DNA of 64,000 bases from contig NC_052505.1 in assembly GCF_014356525.2 (NCBI RefSeq), positions 19,509,318-19,573,317 on the forward strand, written 5' to 3'. The stretch is from Nilaparvata lugens. Lineage: Eukaryota; Arthropoda; Insecta; Hemiptera; Delphacidae. Both the position numbers and the translations under genes were made by a program. The stretch's first letter is position 1. Each line of letters begins with the position of its first letter. Shown one piece after another: positions 10,901 through 25,000 of the stretch. The notes below the pieces were generated by a model that worked only from the letters and a program-made list of their open reading frames with translations, ran no database searches and was not told where the DNA came from.

Positions 10901-12052
10901 TGATTTCTGTGTAAACGGCACATAGAGAAGTATGATTGGTTGGAAATGTCTGATGAATAAGTAGGTTCAAAACATTGTCTTTTATTGGGTTGACTTAGCC
11001 AACTCGAACTGTGTAATGTATTTTTATAATGTAACTTTGGATTCTGTATTCGGATATAGCTGGTATTCAATGATATTTTCCAAATTAATTATTGAGTTTA
11101 TTCTTTAGCATACATTCAAATCAAATAATGTTTGTTGTATATACACTTAAGGAACTGTCAACATTTAATTTTAAATTCACATAATTCATCTGAATGGATG
11201 GAACGTTGCCATTTTTTATTACATTTATTAATAATGAACATTATTGTGAGTACATTATAATAATTTTTGAAAGTGTGATATTCTGTGTAGTATTTAGTGG
11301 TACCTATGTAATAACAATAATTAAGATTATAATTAGTCGTAATTATTTGCTCGTTATCTTTTTGAGTTATTAGATTAGAATGTTGTAACTTTAATTTCTT
11401 CTCAAAGACCTTATTGTCTAATTGTGTCGTAGTTTTATCATAGAATTTCTCGTTCATTATTTCCAACCAAAATACTCTTTTACTGTCCACTTTTTAATGA
11501 AATGCATGCTATTTATTCCAATTTATTGGGAATAAGTAATTTATCTTTGGTTTTTGTTCAATCTTCAATATAAAAACACTGTCTTGTATTGAAAAGTGTA
11601 TATTGTAAGTTGTATATTGTGTGTATATTGAGAGATATGAACGTAATCTATGGATGTTTCATTACTATTTCCACCGATCAGCTACCTAATAGCTACTTAT
11701 AAAAAAAAACAAATCTTTAGATGTACTTTTTCATTTTCTGAAAAAATGCTATTTGTAATTAAAAAGATGTTCGAAAAACATTTCCTTGTATCCTTGTATT
11801 ATTTGATTCAGTGTTCTAACCCCCTCCCCCCCAGACCTCTGAGTAATTGAGCCCACCCGAAGGTTTTGTTTGTTAAGTCGGCGCACGTGTGTAGCTTCAC
11901 ATTTTTTTCCACTTGCCGATAATATTTTATTCATGATGAAGAGAGAGCTCTCAAAAAATATTACTGCTTTTGATCTATTCTTTGTAAGTAATCCATGCTC
12001 TGACACGTGGTCATAAGCCATAAATGAGTGGAGATGCTAACTTCATAATTCA

Positions 12053-12240
12053 TTTGAATCCCGGCCCAGGCAAGATATTTTTCTTGAACCTCTGCCATGG
12101 ATGGACATGACAGGTCTTCGGTCCCGGCTGCCTAATAACTGCTGATAGATCATGTCAAAGGCCCTGATATTGAATCAGGTGTGACCTGAAAACTTTGGCA
12201 CCATACCTATCAGCCAACTAAGTCACTTGATATTATTATC
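12053..12240 (-). repeat. SINE-like repeat, inverted diverged copy
   Basis: This is the reverse complement of the 6742-6938 family, sharing GTCCCGGCTGCCTAA and AGGGCCTTTGACATG-type blocks. Confidence 0.5.
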
Positions 12241-12305
12241 TATGCTCCACATCAATAATACTGATGGGCTTCTCATATTCATCAGACAAACCTAAACTCA
12301 ATCTT

Positions 12306-12428
12306 AAGCCCGGTTGTACAACAGCCGGTTAAATTTTAACCGTGATCAATTTCACGAGAACCAATCAGAGAAGGCGTTTTTGAAAAGAACATGGAGTTAA
12401 TCACGGTTAAAGTTTAATCGGCACTTAG
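12306..12428. mobile_element. CCGGTTGCAC-MITE copy
   Basis: The ends CCCGGTTGTACAACAGCCGG and, inverted, a diverged CGGCACTTAG enclose ACCAATCAGAGAAGGCG. It is the same family as 36049-36200. Confidence 0.7.
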
Positions 12429-12729
12429 CCTCACAAATCTAACCTTAAAATTGTTCACCTGCAGTTCTTTATCTCTAAATGTGAACATTCAGATATATTG
12501 CAAGACCGTAAAATTTTACAATGGAGAATTCAACGATTCTCTTCTATTGCATTGAGATAGGTTGCTCTGAAAAAGATTCTGATAGCTGTCTGTCAGCTAT
12601 CTTTTTATTCAATCACAACACATATTTACTTCTATACAATATCATTTATCACAATGATCTTCATAATCATGGATATTTATGATCAGTATGAGTTTGAGAA
12701 GTTGAAAAGTATTATTATTTCTGAAGGGC

Positions 12730-12959
12730 GTTTCCAATTGTTCTGTTGGTAGACTTGAAAGTGTAGAGCAAGTTGTTGCAGTTGTCGCTTCCTTGCTTTG
12801 CTATTCCTATTGTTGCTTTGCGTTTGCCGATTGGCAGTTCTGTTCTTGTAGTGGTTTGTCGTTTCAAGTTGAGCTTTCTAGAATCCCAATCAATGTTTTG
12901 TGTTTAATTAATGAACTTTAGCTTCATTTTACATTGCTAATGATCTAAACAACGCAATA
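12730..12959 (+). promoter_or_regulatory. probable promoter / 5' UTR of the lipase maturation factor gene
   Basis: This less AT-rich stretch is free of recognised repeats and ends at the start codon. No clear TATA box is seen. A CCAAT occurs near 12887. The start context ATA-ATG-G has A at -3 and G at +4. The promoter role is inferred from position only. Confidence 0.35.
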
Positions 12960-13053
12960 ATGGCGGAAATAAGATACACAAGAAATCTCTTTTTGAGATG
13001 TATGAATATTATTTACCTATTCGCCTTTACATCGTTGTACGTGCAGATTCCCG
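12960..13053 (+). CDS. LMF2: LMF2-like exon 1 (start codon, N-terminal membrane segment)
   Basis: ATG at 12960 in a good context gives residues 1-31, beginning MAEIRYTRNLF. A hydrophobic segment (IIYLFAFTSLYVQIPG) is the first membrane helix seen in this family. The donor GTAAGT follows, and one base is carried into exon 2 to make Gly. Confidence 0.92.
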
Positions 13054-16000
13054 GTAAGTGACTTTTTATGTACTTTTTAAGTTATTCCATAAATTAATTT
13101 AGGCTACTATACCTAGTTTGAATTTAGTTATTAAACAATTCTATTTTGAAGTATAACAGGTAAAAATAAAATATAAGTTATTTAATTTTATGTCAGCACC
13201 TTAATTGGTTTGTACAATGACCCATGTTTAATGCAGGAATCACAAATCAGTTCCTCCTGATAATTATTAACCTTTTTTTCAAAATTGATGAATGTAATTT
13301 TGGAAATGAATATTCCGATATGAAATTTTGTGTATACCAGGTAGATAAAAAGCAACCGCTAGCTATTGTTTTTACATCAATGAATCAACCTAACTACGCT
13401 CAAAACTTCGCTAACTTATTTATATTTTTAAATTTAATCTAAAAACTGCTTAGTAAGCAGTTGTTATCATCGTAACATAATAATTCAAATTAACTATAAT
13501 TATGTTTGAATTTAATTCTAAACTTTTTTGGATTAATAATATACAAGCTTTAAATTTTAATTAGCAGGTGATGTGTCATCTATGTTGAGAAAGCGGCCCA
13601 CCGGTCTCTGTGCCGGTTGCACAAAAGCCGGTTAAATTCTAATCGTGATTAGTTCCACGAAAACCAATCAATTACCATTTTTTGTGTTATTTAGGACTTT
13701 ATGGAAATAACGGAATTCTGCCAGCTCGCACTCAGCTGCTGGCCAAAGATGGAACCACCCTTGCTGCCAAGATGCACACCAAACCAACATTACTGTGGCT
13801 GGCACCCTACATAGGACTCGACACTGAGTATATGATGGATGTGCTTTCTCTTGTTGGCATATTTTTGTCTTTCACTGGGTAAGTGAAATATTTAGATTCA
13901 TATAAGAAATATTTAGTAAGTAGATTCATATTTGTCTCTTTCAATCCCATCTCTCATTTTTAGTAGTAGCTATCATTTTCACAGTAGAAACATTTAGATT
14001 CTGGAACATTTTCCAGAGTAATTTATTATAAATATAGGCTACAGGGTGTCCCACAAAAGCAGTTACAGCCGAAGACCATGAATTCTAGGCTACTTGAAAA
14101 TTGAAAAAAATGTCAAGTAAAATTCTCTTGTATCAACCTTGATTTCCGAGATATATAGCCTAGATCTTTAGATATTTTTGAAAAACGTCAATAACTAGAA
14201 AATAATACTTTTTGTGTAGTTGAGAAGTTGATATTGTGGTAATTATTCATATTGAATGAAAAAGACTAAGAAATTGTCAAAAATCACAGATTTATTGATA
14301 CTTAGACAGATCGGTTTCGGTTATTACACCATTGTCAATCTCTGATAACCATTGTTTATCTAGAAATAATAGTCAAAATCCAATTCTGAGAATATGGTTG
14401 GAAAGATGAGGGAGAAATTCACAATAAGATTAATATAGGTAATTTGCCTGTTTGACGTTGATCAGCGTTCAAACTGTTTGAAATTTGGCTTTGAACGGGA
14501 CGTACGGTATGTACTTTTTTCATGAGCGCTCATAAAAAGTTCAAAAAAGTCGAACAAATTAAAAAATTATTATTAAGAATCCAATTCTGAAAATATGGTT
14601 GGGAAGAGGGCGAAATTTCCAATAAGATTCATTAAATTTGTCCATTTGTTTGACTTTTCTGAACTTTTTAAGAGCGCACATGAAAAAAGTAGCCTACATA
14701 CGTCCAGTTCAAAGCCAAATTTCAAACAGTTTGAATGCTGATCAACGTCAAACAGGCAAATTACCTATATTAATCTTATTGTAAATTTCTCCCTCATCTT
14801 TCCAACCATATCGTGCTAATCGTGAATCTTATTGGAAATTTCTCCCTTTTTCCATCCATGTCCTTCGAATTGGATTTTGACTGATATTTTATCGTTATTG
14901 TTGTTTTCAAAAATATCTAAATCTCTCTATATATATCGAAAACTATAAGGTCGATATGAGAAAATTTTACTGGACATATTTTGTTGCAAATCGCATGTAG
15001 AATCTATAGTTTTCGGCTGTTACACGAGTTACACCTTTCGTGAGAAACACACTCTGTCTACATTTATAGAGGATTGCTCCTTACTTAATTTCCCGTTAAA
15101 CTAATGACTAGAAATTGTTTTCCAACTCATCACAAAATTTTTCCGATCATCAATATTTCCCGTTAAACTAATGACTAGAAATTATTTTCCAACTCATCAC
15201 AAAATTTTTCCGATCATCAATATTTCCCGTTAAACTAATGACTAGAAATTGTTTTACCAACTCATTCAACTCATCACAAAATTTTTCCGATCATCAATTT
15301 GTCTCTAAAACTTATTTTTTTATCATATTTTAATAGTTCCTCGCTGAAATTTCAGCCATTTTCGAGTAGTATTTATTCTATAGTAGTTTGAGTAAGTTAG
15401 TGTTGGGTGTTGCGTCTAACATCATACCAAAATTTGTTCAATTCCAACTCCTTACCTACAATTCACTGGCAACTCCTTACTATACACTGGGCTTTCAACC
15501 CTGCAGAGACAGTAATTGACCTTGATTGTTATTGTTTCTTTTTTTTGTTCTGCTTCTTTCTATCTTTCTAGTTTTATGTTTAAGAATTAGAAGTATTGTT
15601 TAATGCGATGACGCATTCATGAACAATATAATATACATTGTATGTCTTGAATAAAGAGATTGATTCAAGAATCAAGAATTCTTTATTGACCATAAAACAA
15701 CATTACAAAAATGTAAGCTGTAGGCTTCGTCTTTTATAAGTAAAATATCACAAATTGGACTATAAAAACTATCAAATTTACACATACACATTAAAATATC
15801 CCAGGTACTCATTAACAGAATAGAAAGCTTTAGACTTGAGTCATTTATCAGCAGCAATACAAAACGTTTTCAATGGTAACTGCTCAACATTATCCTGGTA
15901 GTAAGTTAATTATGCGAATTTTTAGGTACTTTAAAGTTTTGACTAAAACTTTTCAGAGTTTTAGTAGCCTAAATCTAACTGAATCTGATTGATTGATCAA

Positions 16001-19000
16001 TGTTATAAATTGGCGCAAAAACTCAAATTATTTGCGCTTGAACTGCATCAACGCAGTTGGAATTCAACAAGTCTTGGTCTAATAAATACGGACATTCAAA
16101 AATTAGCTATTAAAATATTACCAAAAAGATACATCAGATCTTGTTAACGAGAGTTATGATTATCATGGTTAGGTCGAAAACTTATCAAACTGCTTTCTAT
16201 GTTTGAGACATTTTAAAACTTCTATTTTGTACGCATTTCTGATTTCTGAGGACAGTATTCCGAAAGATTAATTTATATGTTTACAGATAATTATTGTATT
16301 GCTTTGAAAAAACTCAACGTTCACAGTATTTATATTTCAAGTATGAATTTTGTATAGGAATCAAAAATAATCTATTTGGGATCGATGAGTAATTCAGTGG
16401 AAGGTTTGATTGTATGTCAATGCATTGAGTTGAGTCAGATGACGCATAGTAGTGATACATTGAATAAATGAATACACTTAATTGCCTAGACTCAGATAAC
16501 ATAAATAGTCTGCAGTTTGCCAGCAGAATAAAAGTGTAGGTAGAACTGTTTTCCATTCGGAGATCATTAGCATAAGTAGTGGGAAAAAAATTATGAGGAC
16601 TATGTTCTATTGTTGAAAAACTATAACACATGGTAGCCTATCAAAAACACAAATTCTCAACTACACAAAAAGTGAATGTTAATTCTCTAAAAACATTAAT
16701 GTAACGAATAAATGGGAGGATCCCTGGGTATAGATTGTATTCATTTGTATTGATTTATTGATATTAATTATTAAACTTACCTTACCAAATTTAAATCTTA
16801 ATCTGAACTGAAAGATCATGTTTGAGGAAGTTTTCCGGTATCAGTAATTATATAATTTCAATAAGTTATGCTCTTTTATTTACTCATAGTTGAGAACTTA
16901 TCAGACAGTAAGTAATCAATTCAGTTAGGGCAAAAGTTTATCTAGCCTTAAATTATAAATGATAATTTTTTCAACAAATTTAAATGTTTGTTGTTGCATT
17001 CCAATTCTTATAGCTCGTCACTTTTTTCTATCGTAGTATTTTATTTATATTATAACTGAACTTGTTACTTATTTATACAATAAAACTTGTACTGTATTGC
17101 ATTGAATGTTTTAAAATGTATGAATTCAGGGCTACTTTCTTGTATTTATAAAATATAATTAATTATAGTACACTTTAAAAATAATAATACAAATTTTAAC
17201 GTAACTACTAGTTTCGGTGATCACACCATCGTCAGGTTATAAATATTTACTAATAAACGTTATTTATGAAAATAACAAAACTATTAGTAAACATTTATAA
17301 CCTGATGGTTGTGGGATCACCGGAATTAGTAGTTGCGTTACAATTTGTCTTATTGTTTTTCAAAATTTTATTAATATTCTAAAGGGTACTATAAATCTAT
17401 TTTATAAATGCATTAAATTAATATACAGGGTGATTCTTAATTATGGTAAAATAATTATTTAATACGTGATATTAGAGGTCAAAATAAGAAAAAAAGTTCT
17501 TATAAACATATTATATCTATAAACGCTTCATTAGCGAGCTATACAGGGTGAAAGATTTCGCCCGGAATTCAGTTCCTCTGGTGAAATACACCGATGCTGA
17601 ATTGTTTGGGGACTAGTTTTTGAAAAACTTGTGCTGGATTCATATGGAAAAATATCTGAAAAATTGAATAAAACTAGTCTGGAAGCTGTAGTGTGAGTAG
17701 TTTTTGAGAAAAAAGTTGAAATATGCAAAAATTTCAAGTAAAAAACACAGACTTCTACGTTTGATGCCCAATAACTTTCTTTAAGTTAAAATTATTTGTT
17801 TACTGGTCATTAAAGAAAGTTATTGGGCATCAAACGTAGAAGTCTGTGTTTTTTACTTGATTTTTTTGCATATTTCAACTTTTTTCTCAAAAACTACTTA
17901 CACTACAGCTTCCAGACTAGTTTTATTCAATTTTTCCATATGAATCCAGCACAAGTTTTTCAAAAACTAGTCCCCAAACAATTCAGCATCGGTGTATTTC
18001 ACCAGAGGAACTGAATTCCGGGCGAAATCGTCCACTCTGTATAGCTCGCTAATGAAGCGTCTATGGATATATGTTTATAAGAACTTTTTTCTTATTTTTA
18101 CCTCTACTATCACGTATTAAATTATTTTATCGTAATTATGAATCACCCTGTATATAGATAAACGGGTATTTAAAACTTTACAATGAATCATTATAGGTTT
18201 CTCTTTATTCGGTTGATAGTTGTGAGTTATCGCAGTTAATTATTTGCTCACGTAGCGATTTTCAAGATTTAAAATACACAGCTTCAAGCTCCGGCCACTA
18301 ACTAGAGGACAAGTTTGTCGAACGGACTTGTCTTTGAACGAAAAAGACATTCGCGCGAAAGGCTTTTAACAAAAAAAAAAATGGTTTGAAAGCAGCTTCT
18401 GAAATAAAATGAACCACTTGAAAATTACAAATATAATGCTGCAAAAATAATCTAACCACAGACCAGCGATGAAAAAATAAACTACAAAAAGTCGAAGATA
18501 CAAAACCCCCAACCTCAAAAAATGTTGTTCGCTGATGACACAACATGTATGAAGAACATGTGTGTTCACACATGTTCAACACACTTGTCCTGTCGTTAGT
18601 GGCCACCCTTAGAGGAATCAAAAATTCCGTATGCGTTGTCTATCTGATATGAAAGAAACGATTGAAAAATTACTATAGATTCTAAAGGGTTATCCAGTAG
18701 AATTCACGGAACGATTCAAATGTTATTTCTGGAGTAATATACTTACATAGGTATCCTTTATTTAACTAAAATTCCTGAAAGTGCATATTGAAAATGTATT
18801 ATTATTGAAAAATACAAAATTTTAATTTAATGAATTGTTTTACAGCTAAAACATTTTTGCTACTCTTGTTTCAAAATCCTTGATTTATCATTCTTATCAA
18901 TTTTTGCAGGTTCATTTCTCAAAAGTTTTGTTGTAAACCAATATTTGCGGCTCTTTGGTCTCTTTATTACTCATTGTACCAAGTTGGGCAGACATTCATG

Positions 19001-22000
19001 TGGTTTCAATGGTAAGTCAGGCTTTAAACTGTTCTCATCTATTTTTCATTATCTGATAACTTAAATTTATGCATTAATTTTTACTATTAGCTATAGATTA
19101 TTAGAATAAGAGGTTTATTGACTCAGTTGTTGTGACTGCGAGTCTCAAGAGTATACTAGTTCTTCTGAGTATTGAGTGAGTTCTCTAGAGTGTACTATAG
19201 TCATCCGCACGAGAATAGTCCGATGGAAATTAGAACAGATCAGTCCCCCTCACCCCTATAGACGTTGCCGATTCGTCAGGTGTATCATACAAATATTAAT
19301 TAATTCTCATTAATATTTAGCTGTAGACAACGTTGATCAATTCTTGTTTGGCAACGTTGCACTTATGTGTTCCTATTTCCATCGGACTATTTTCGTGCGG
19401 TTGACTATAGTTCTCCTGTTTGAACTTGGTGTCAATTTTAAAGAGGGGCGCATCTGCATGAATAAGTGTTTTCTACTGATTATACAACTTAAATAAGCCA
19501 CGTGTGTAGGTGACGACTTTCAGAACTATTTATGTTGCTATTTTTAATCTAATATCAAACGGAAAAAATTAGAATGGTAAGCTAGTTGTTCATTTTAATG
19601 CTTTCCATCTTCATGACGACTGAATATTGCAGATTATGTTTTTTCCAGTGAAAAATTTCACCAAATTTATTGAAAATTGAGATATATTGGTGATGTCAAG
19701 CTTCCCTGTCATGCGATGATACTAACTTGAATGACCTGAAATCTATAAATCTGAATTGAATAATTCCATCTACAATTTCAACGTTGAAACCACACGGAAA
19801 AAGTTATTATGAATTTCTAATCATTAACCCCAAAGAGACACACTGGGGTGTTTCACACGCCAGGGATTTTTTTCTCTTCTGCAGTTGACAATATCAAACA
19901 GATGGAAATTCATGCCCAGTCTAAATTAGGTTTGTAGTATTGTCAACTACTCTCCACCACTTCCAGTCAGTAATAGCATTCTACAAGGTCACCAGCTCAT
20001 CTTGTTCTTCGTTTGGGGTGTCTAACACCCCAGAGTGTCTTTTACGTAGGACTTTCATAAAACACTTTTATTACAAAGATTTACTTGTATTGTCACTACG
20101 AATGTGGTATGGGATGATGGATCAGATTGGAATAAATGCTATGATTCTCTACAATTTGAGATTCAAAACAATAAAATGAAGAGAAGTGAGTTTTTGATGA
20201 AGTTGTCATTGGCAATGATCAAGCCATCCGTTCAAACCGGATTAGGAGCTCCAACACTTAGGCGGAACATACGTACTTCTAAAATTAGTATAAATATTGA
20301 TAAGCAGTGCTCTACTTTTGATTCCTGTATGCACTTGGAACAAAAATAATTAAGAAATGATGAAGTATGGTCTAAGTACTTGTTTTTTTTCATATTTTTC
20401 AAAGAAAAAAGCAAAATTAAATTGGGGTGTTCAACACCCCAGTGTGTCTACCGTGTTAGCATAAAGTAAGTGTGTCTCTGTAGGGTTAATTACTGGTTAT
20501 ACTTTGACGTAGTATAACTTCAAGTGGTGAAACTATGTTCTGTATAGCTAATAATGAAAACGAATGATTCATTCTTGTGAAATTTATCAATTTCATGATT
20601 CAATTCTCTTGTATCATATTCTATCTTATACTTTCCAATTTTGTTAAATAGACAACATATATTTGGGCAAGTATAGCATTTCCAAGTGGAATGCGAGTAG
20701 AACCTGAAAATACATGCTCTGAATAACTTCACTGATGCGTCTTGCCGATGAATTAAAAGACCCTTCTATTTTCATATTTCATATAAATTTCACTATTTTC
20801 ATATTTCATATAAATTTCACTATTTTCATATTTCATATAAATTTCAATCGCATACAAATTAAAAAGTTCAATAAACAAACTGTGTTATTGAGATGAAATA
20901 TCTTGTGTTTATATTACAATATTATTCCATTGTGGTAAACCAAAACCACCGTTCAAGGTCGTATCACGTATACTATGGTAGAGTAGAGAGTTACTCTCAT
21001 TTTAAGTTATCCAGTTCGGACTTGTCAGACGAGTAGGTTGATTAAGTTTTTCTTCATCTTTGACCACATAGAAACTTGCAAGCAGATCTTATTTCATCTG
21101 CTAAATACCTGCTCTAAACTTGAATTCCAGCTTTTAGATTGACAATTTTTGTATTCTATTTTTGTTTGCAGCTTTCACCTCAAAACCAAAAATGTATCTG
21201 TAAATAATATCAAATCTGTTTTATCAATTTCAATTACCTTGAAATATTGAAAAAAATGTCAAGTTGCCTGATTTTTTTTAACACTTATCATATTAACATT
21301 AATTAATATAATATTAATTATTAACTTAACATTATCTTATCATACCTCAGTCTATAGGGGGGATGACTCATTCTCATTAGAGTGAAAATCCATTTCTCAT
21401 CTGGTTATCTTACATTAATCCTTCAATACAATACTCACGTACTAACATCACAAATAATAGGTACTAAATAAATAAAAAATTTGGTTTTCAACTTTCCTAA
21501 ATTCTAAATTCCTAGTTTATAAATATTTTGGACTCAAAATTGGACAAAAAACGTGAAGTGTAAACATAACCTTGTTATGTGCACGGTACCAAATAGTCTA
21601 CCTCAAAAATCAGTCAAGAATAAAATTTCAACAAAAAATGACGTAGTTCTTTGTACTGGCGAGGTCTCAGGGCTTAAAACAACAAATTTTGACAGATCTT
21701 CTCCAGTTGTAAGTAATAAAAATTTCATCTTTCTAACCAGAATTGATAAAAGTGAATCTAGTGTTTCAGTTAAAAAGTTCCTATCAGATAGACATATCAA
21801 TACAGTTGAATGTACTGAACTGAAAACAAAGTATGATAACTATAAATCTTTTAAAATTGAGGTGTCTGCTGATGATGTAGATGGACTACTGAGTGCCAAC
21901 TTTTGGCCTTCTGGTGCTCTTGTCCGCCGATTTTTCGAGTCAAAAAACCCTGTTATGAACTCTCGTGTTTTTTTAGGGAAACAAGCTCCCCAATATCATC

Positions 22001-25000
22001 GCCTGTGATAACTGACTGTGATAGTAAAAATAATGACTTTACTTTAGGACATTGGAATGCACAGAGTGTCAGATCCAAGCAGGGTCTTCTTTCTATGTTT
22101 ATTGAAAATCATAAGCTTGATTTTTTATGTGTGTGTGAACATTTTTTGACTGAGTGTGAGTCTGATTTCTACTCTCACATTTCTGATCTCAAAATAGCAT
22201 CAATATTTTGTAGAACTTTGACCAGGTGTGGTGGCGCTGCCATTTACATACGGAATGATATTGACTTCACTGAAATTGATGTTTCGTTATTTTGTAAAGA
22301 GCTTGACTTGGAGGTGGTTGCTGTGATGGTGCCCACCTACCATATAATTGTTGTTTCTCTGTACCACTCGCCTAGTGGTAATTTTGACAGCTTCTGTGAT
22401 CTTTTTGAACGTTTGTTGTTATCATTGAATAGACACTCTAATAACTACAGTTTTGTGATAGCAGGTGATTTCAATGTGAATTTTATTTGTGATGATCAAA
22501 AATCAAGGTATGTCATAGAGCTTTTGAAATCTTTTGGCCTATACATCACTTGCAACGAGCCTACCAGAGGACCTTCCTGTTTGGACAATGTTGCAGTAAG
22601 TTTTCAACAGGATGTCTGTGAGACAAAGGTGATTGACCTACATGGTGATGACCACTCTGCACTGGTGTCAAATTTTTCAATGTCTGGCTCTTCCATGGTG
22701 AGTGCTGCAACACCTACTTGGCATGCTAATTATGTTTTCAGTTCAAGGCGTGTGCATGAAACTGCTTTGATTCACTTTAAAAATGACTTGGCGAGAACAT
22801 CTTGGGATGCAGTATTTCAGAACCCAGGTGACTCTGGTTTACTTGGGAACTTCTTCAAATTCTTCCAGGAGAAATTTGATAAATTTTTTCCAGAAATTCT
22901 CAAGACATACAGCTCTCGGCGACCACAGAAGAGACAGGGCCGTATGAAGAGTCATCAGGAGTGGTATAATGATGATCTTGCTGCGATCAAGGAAGTTATG
23001 TTGGCTCTAAAAAATAGGTGTGAAGGTGGTGATGATGGTGACGGGAGGAGATATAGACGTGCTAAATCCATCTACAAGAAGCAAGTTGAGTTGGCTAGGA
23101 AGGTAGCAACAGCAGCCAAAATTGACAATGCTCCAAACCGCTGTAAGGCAGCCTGGGATGTTATAAATTCTCATCGTTCCTTGCCAGTGAGAAAATTGGA
23201 GTTTGCGAGTCCGGATGCATTCAATGATTTCTTCATTGAATCAGTGAATAGCATTGTAGGTGAACTGCCCACTGCTGCTGCAGACCCTGCTGAACTACTG
23301 GCTGCACGAGTTCCAGCAGTGCATGCACGCCTCTCATTCTTCCGCCCCATCACTTCATTGGCCCTGAGGAAGATTGTCAAATCATTCAAGCCATCGAAAA
23401 GTCCTGATGTGTATGGAATGTCTGCATTCATGCTTCGTGAGGTGATTGAGGAAATTGTTGATCCACTTGCTGTGGCAGTTAATGATTGCCTGAGGACTGC
23501 CATCTTTCCAGACTTCTTGAAAACATCTAGAACCACTCCGGTTTACAAGAAGGGTGACCACCAGAGCCTAAACAGCTACAGGCCTATATCCATCACTCCA
23601 ATCTTTGGTAAGGTGGTTGAAGCGGTCATCAAGCCCCAACTTGAGGACTTCTTTGAGAGGAATAACCTTTTTTCAGACATGCAATTCGGTTTTCGCAGAG
23701 GGAGGTCTACTTTTGATGCGGTAAATCGGGTTGCTGAACGGATTGGTTCAGCATTTGAGGATGGTGAATCCCTGGCACTGACTCTTTGTGACCTAAGCAG
23801 AGCATTTGACTGCGTTGACCATGGAATTTTGTCTGATAAGCTCCATTACTATGGGATTGTGGACTCAGCTTTGTCTCTATTGAATTCCTACCTGACTGGG
23901 AGGGCACAAGTGGTGTCTCTTGGAGGAGCTTCTTCCAGCCCACTTCCTGTGAATTTTGGAGTGCCACAGGGTTCAATACTGGGACCAATCCTGTTTATCA
24001 TAATGATAAATGACTTGGACAACAACGGCTCGACTCTGCTATTTGCTGATGATACGTCCTTATTGTCATCTGGAGTGGACCTACAGCATGTGCTAGAACT
24101 GTCAGCAGAGCATCTCCAATCTTCAACCTCATGGTTCCAGGCAAATCGCTTTCAGTTGAATGAGAACAAGACACAAAATATAATCTGCAGTTTGTCTCGC
24201 AGCCTGCCAGCTAAACAGGACCCTGTAAAGCTGTTAGGGTTTGTCTTGGACTCAAAACTGAACTGGGCTAGCCACATCCAACAAGTGACCAGGAGGCTGT
24301 CGCGAATTTGTTTCTTGTTGCTGAAGCTGAGGGGACATGTGACAGAGGCATATCTGGTAATGACTTACCATGCACTTTTCCACTGCCATATCTCCTATGG
24401 TCTGCTCATGTGGGGTCATTCAGCAAGGGTGGTGGAAGTACTTAAGCTGCAGAAACGGGCTGCACGGATTATAACTGCTAGCGAACATCGAGCACACTGC
24501 AAGCCCCTTTTTGTAAGACTGGGTATTATGACAGTTGTCAGCCACTTCCTTCTTCTCTGCCTGCTGCATGTCAAGAAGAGTCAGCATGGTCTGTTGACCC
24601 GGAATGATGTGCACCATCACAACACTAGGCATCGAGAGCTGCTTGACATCCCGAGGGTACGTCTTCAGAGGTCGCAGGTGTGTTATGGGAGTGCAGCTTT
24701 ACGCTACTTCAATAGACTGCCTGCAGGAGTGAAGCAGTTGGATTTGCGTGATTTTGAGAGAGTGGTGACCGGATTCATGAGAGTCAGAGCCTACTATGAA
24801 GTGCGTGAATACATGAGTGATGATCTGACTCAAATTTTAACTACTTAGTCACTTTCTGCCATCTTGATCTTGACTTGAGTATGAAAGTGTTGTTTTTATT
24901 GTATAATGACGCCATCGATCCCACAGATGTGGGTAATGGATGAAGAAGGAGGTATATAAGGTATAACCTATTTTTGGACAATTTCTATCTAAATTTGGAA

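Noticed and set aside
11158..11490. 110-codon - strand frame rich in N, K, Y
   Set aside because: Composition expected from AT-rich noncoding DNA; no domain, no splice support.
18298..18621. 107-codon - strand frame, hydrophobic
   Set aside because: It lies wholly inside the MITE at 18292-18606.
23171..23988. Two long - strand frames (121 and 93 codons)
   Set aside because: Shadows of the retrotransposon ORF2 on the opposite strand.
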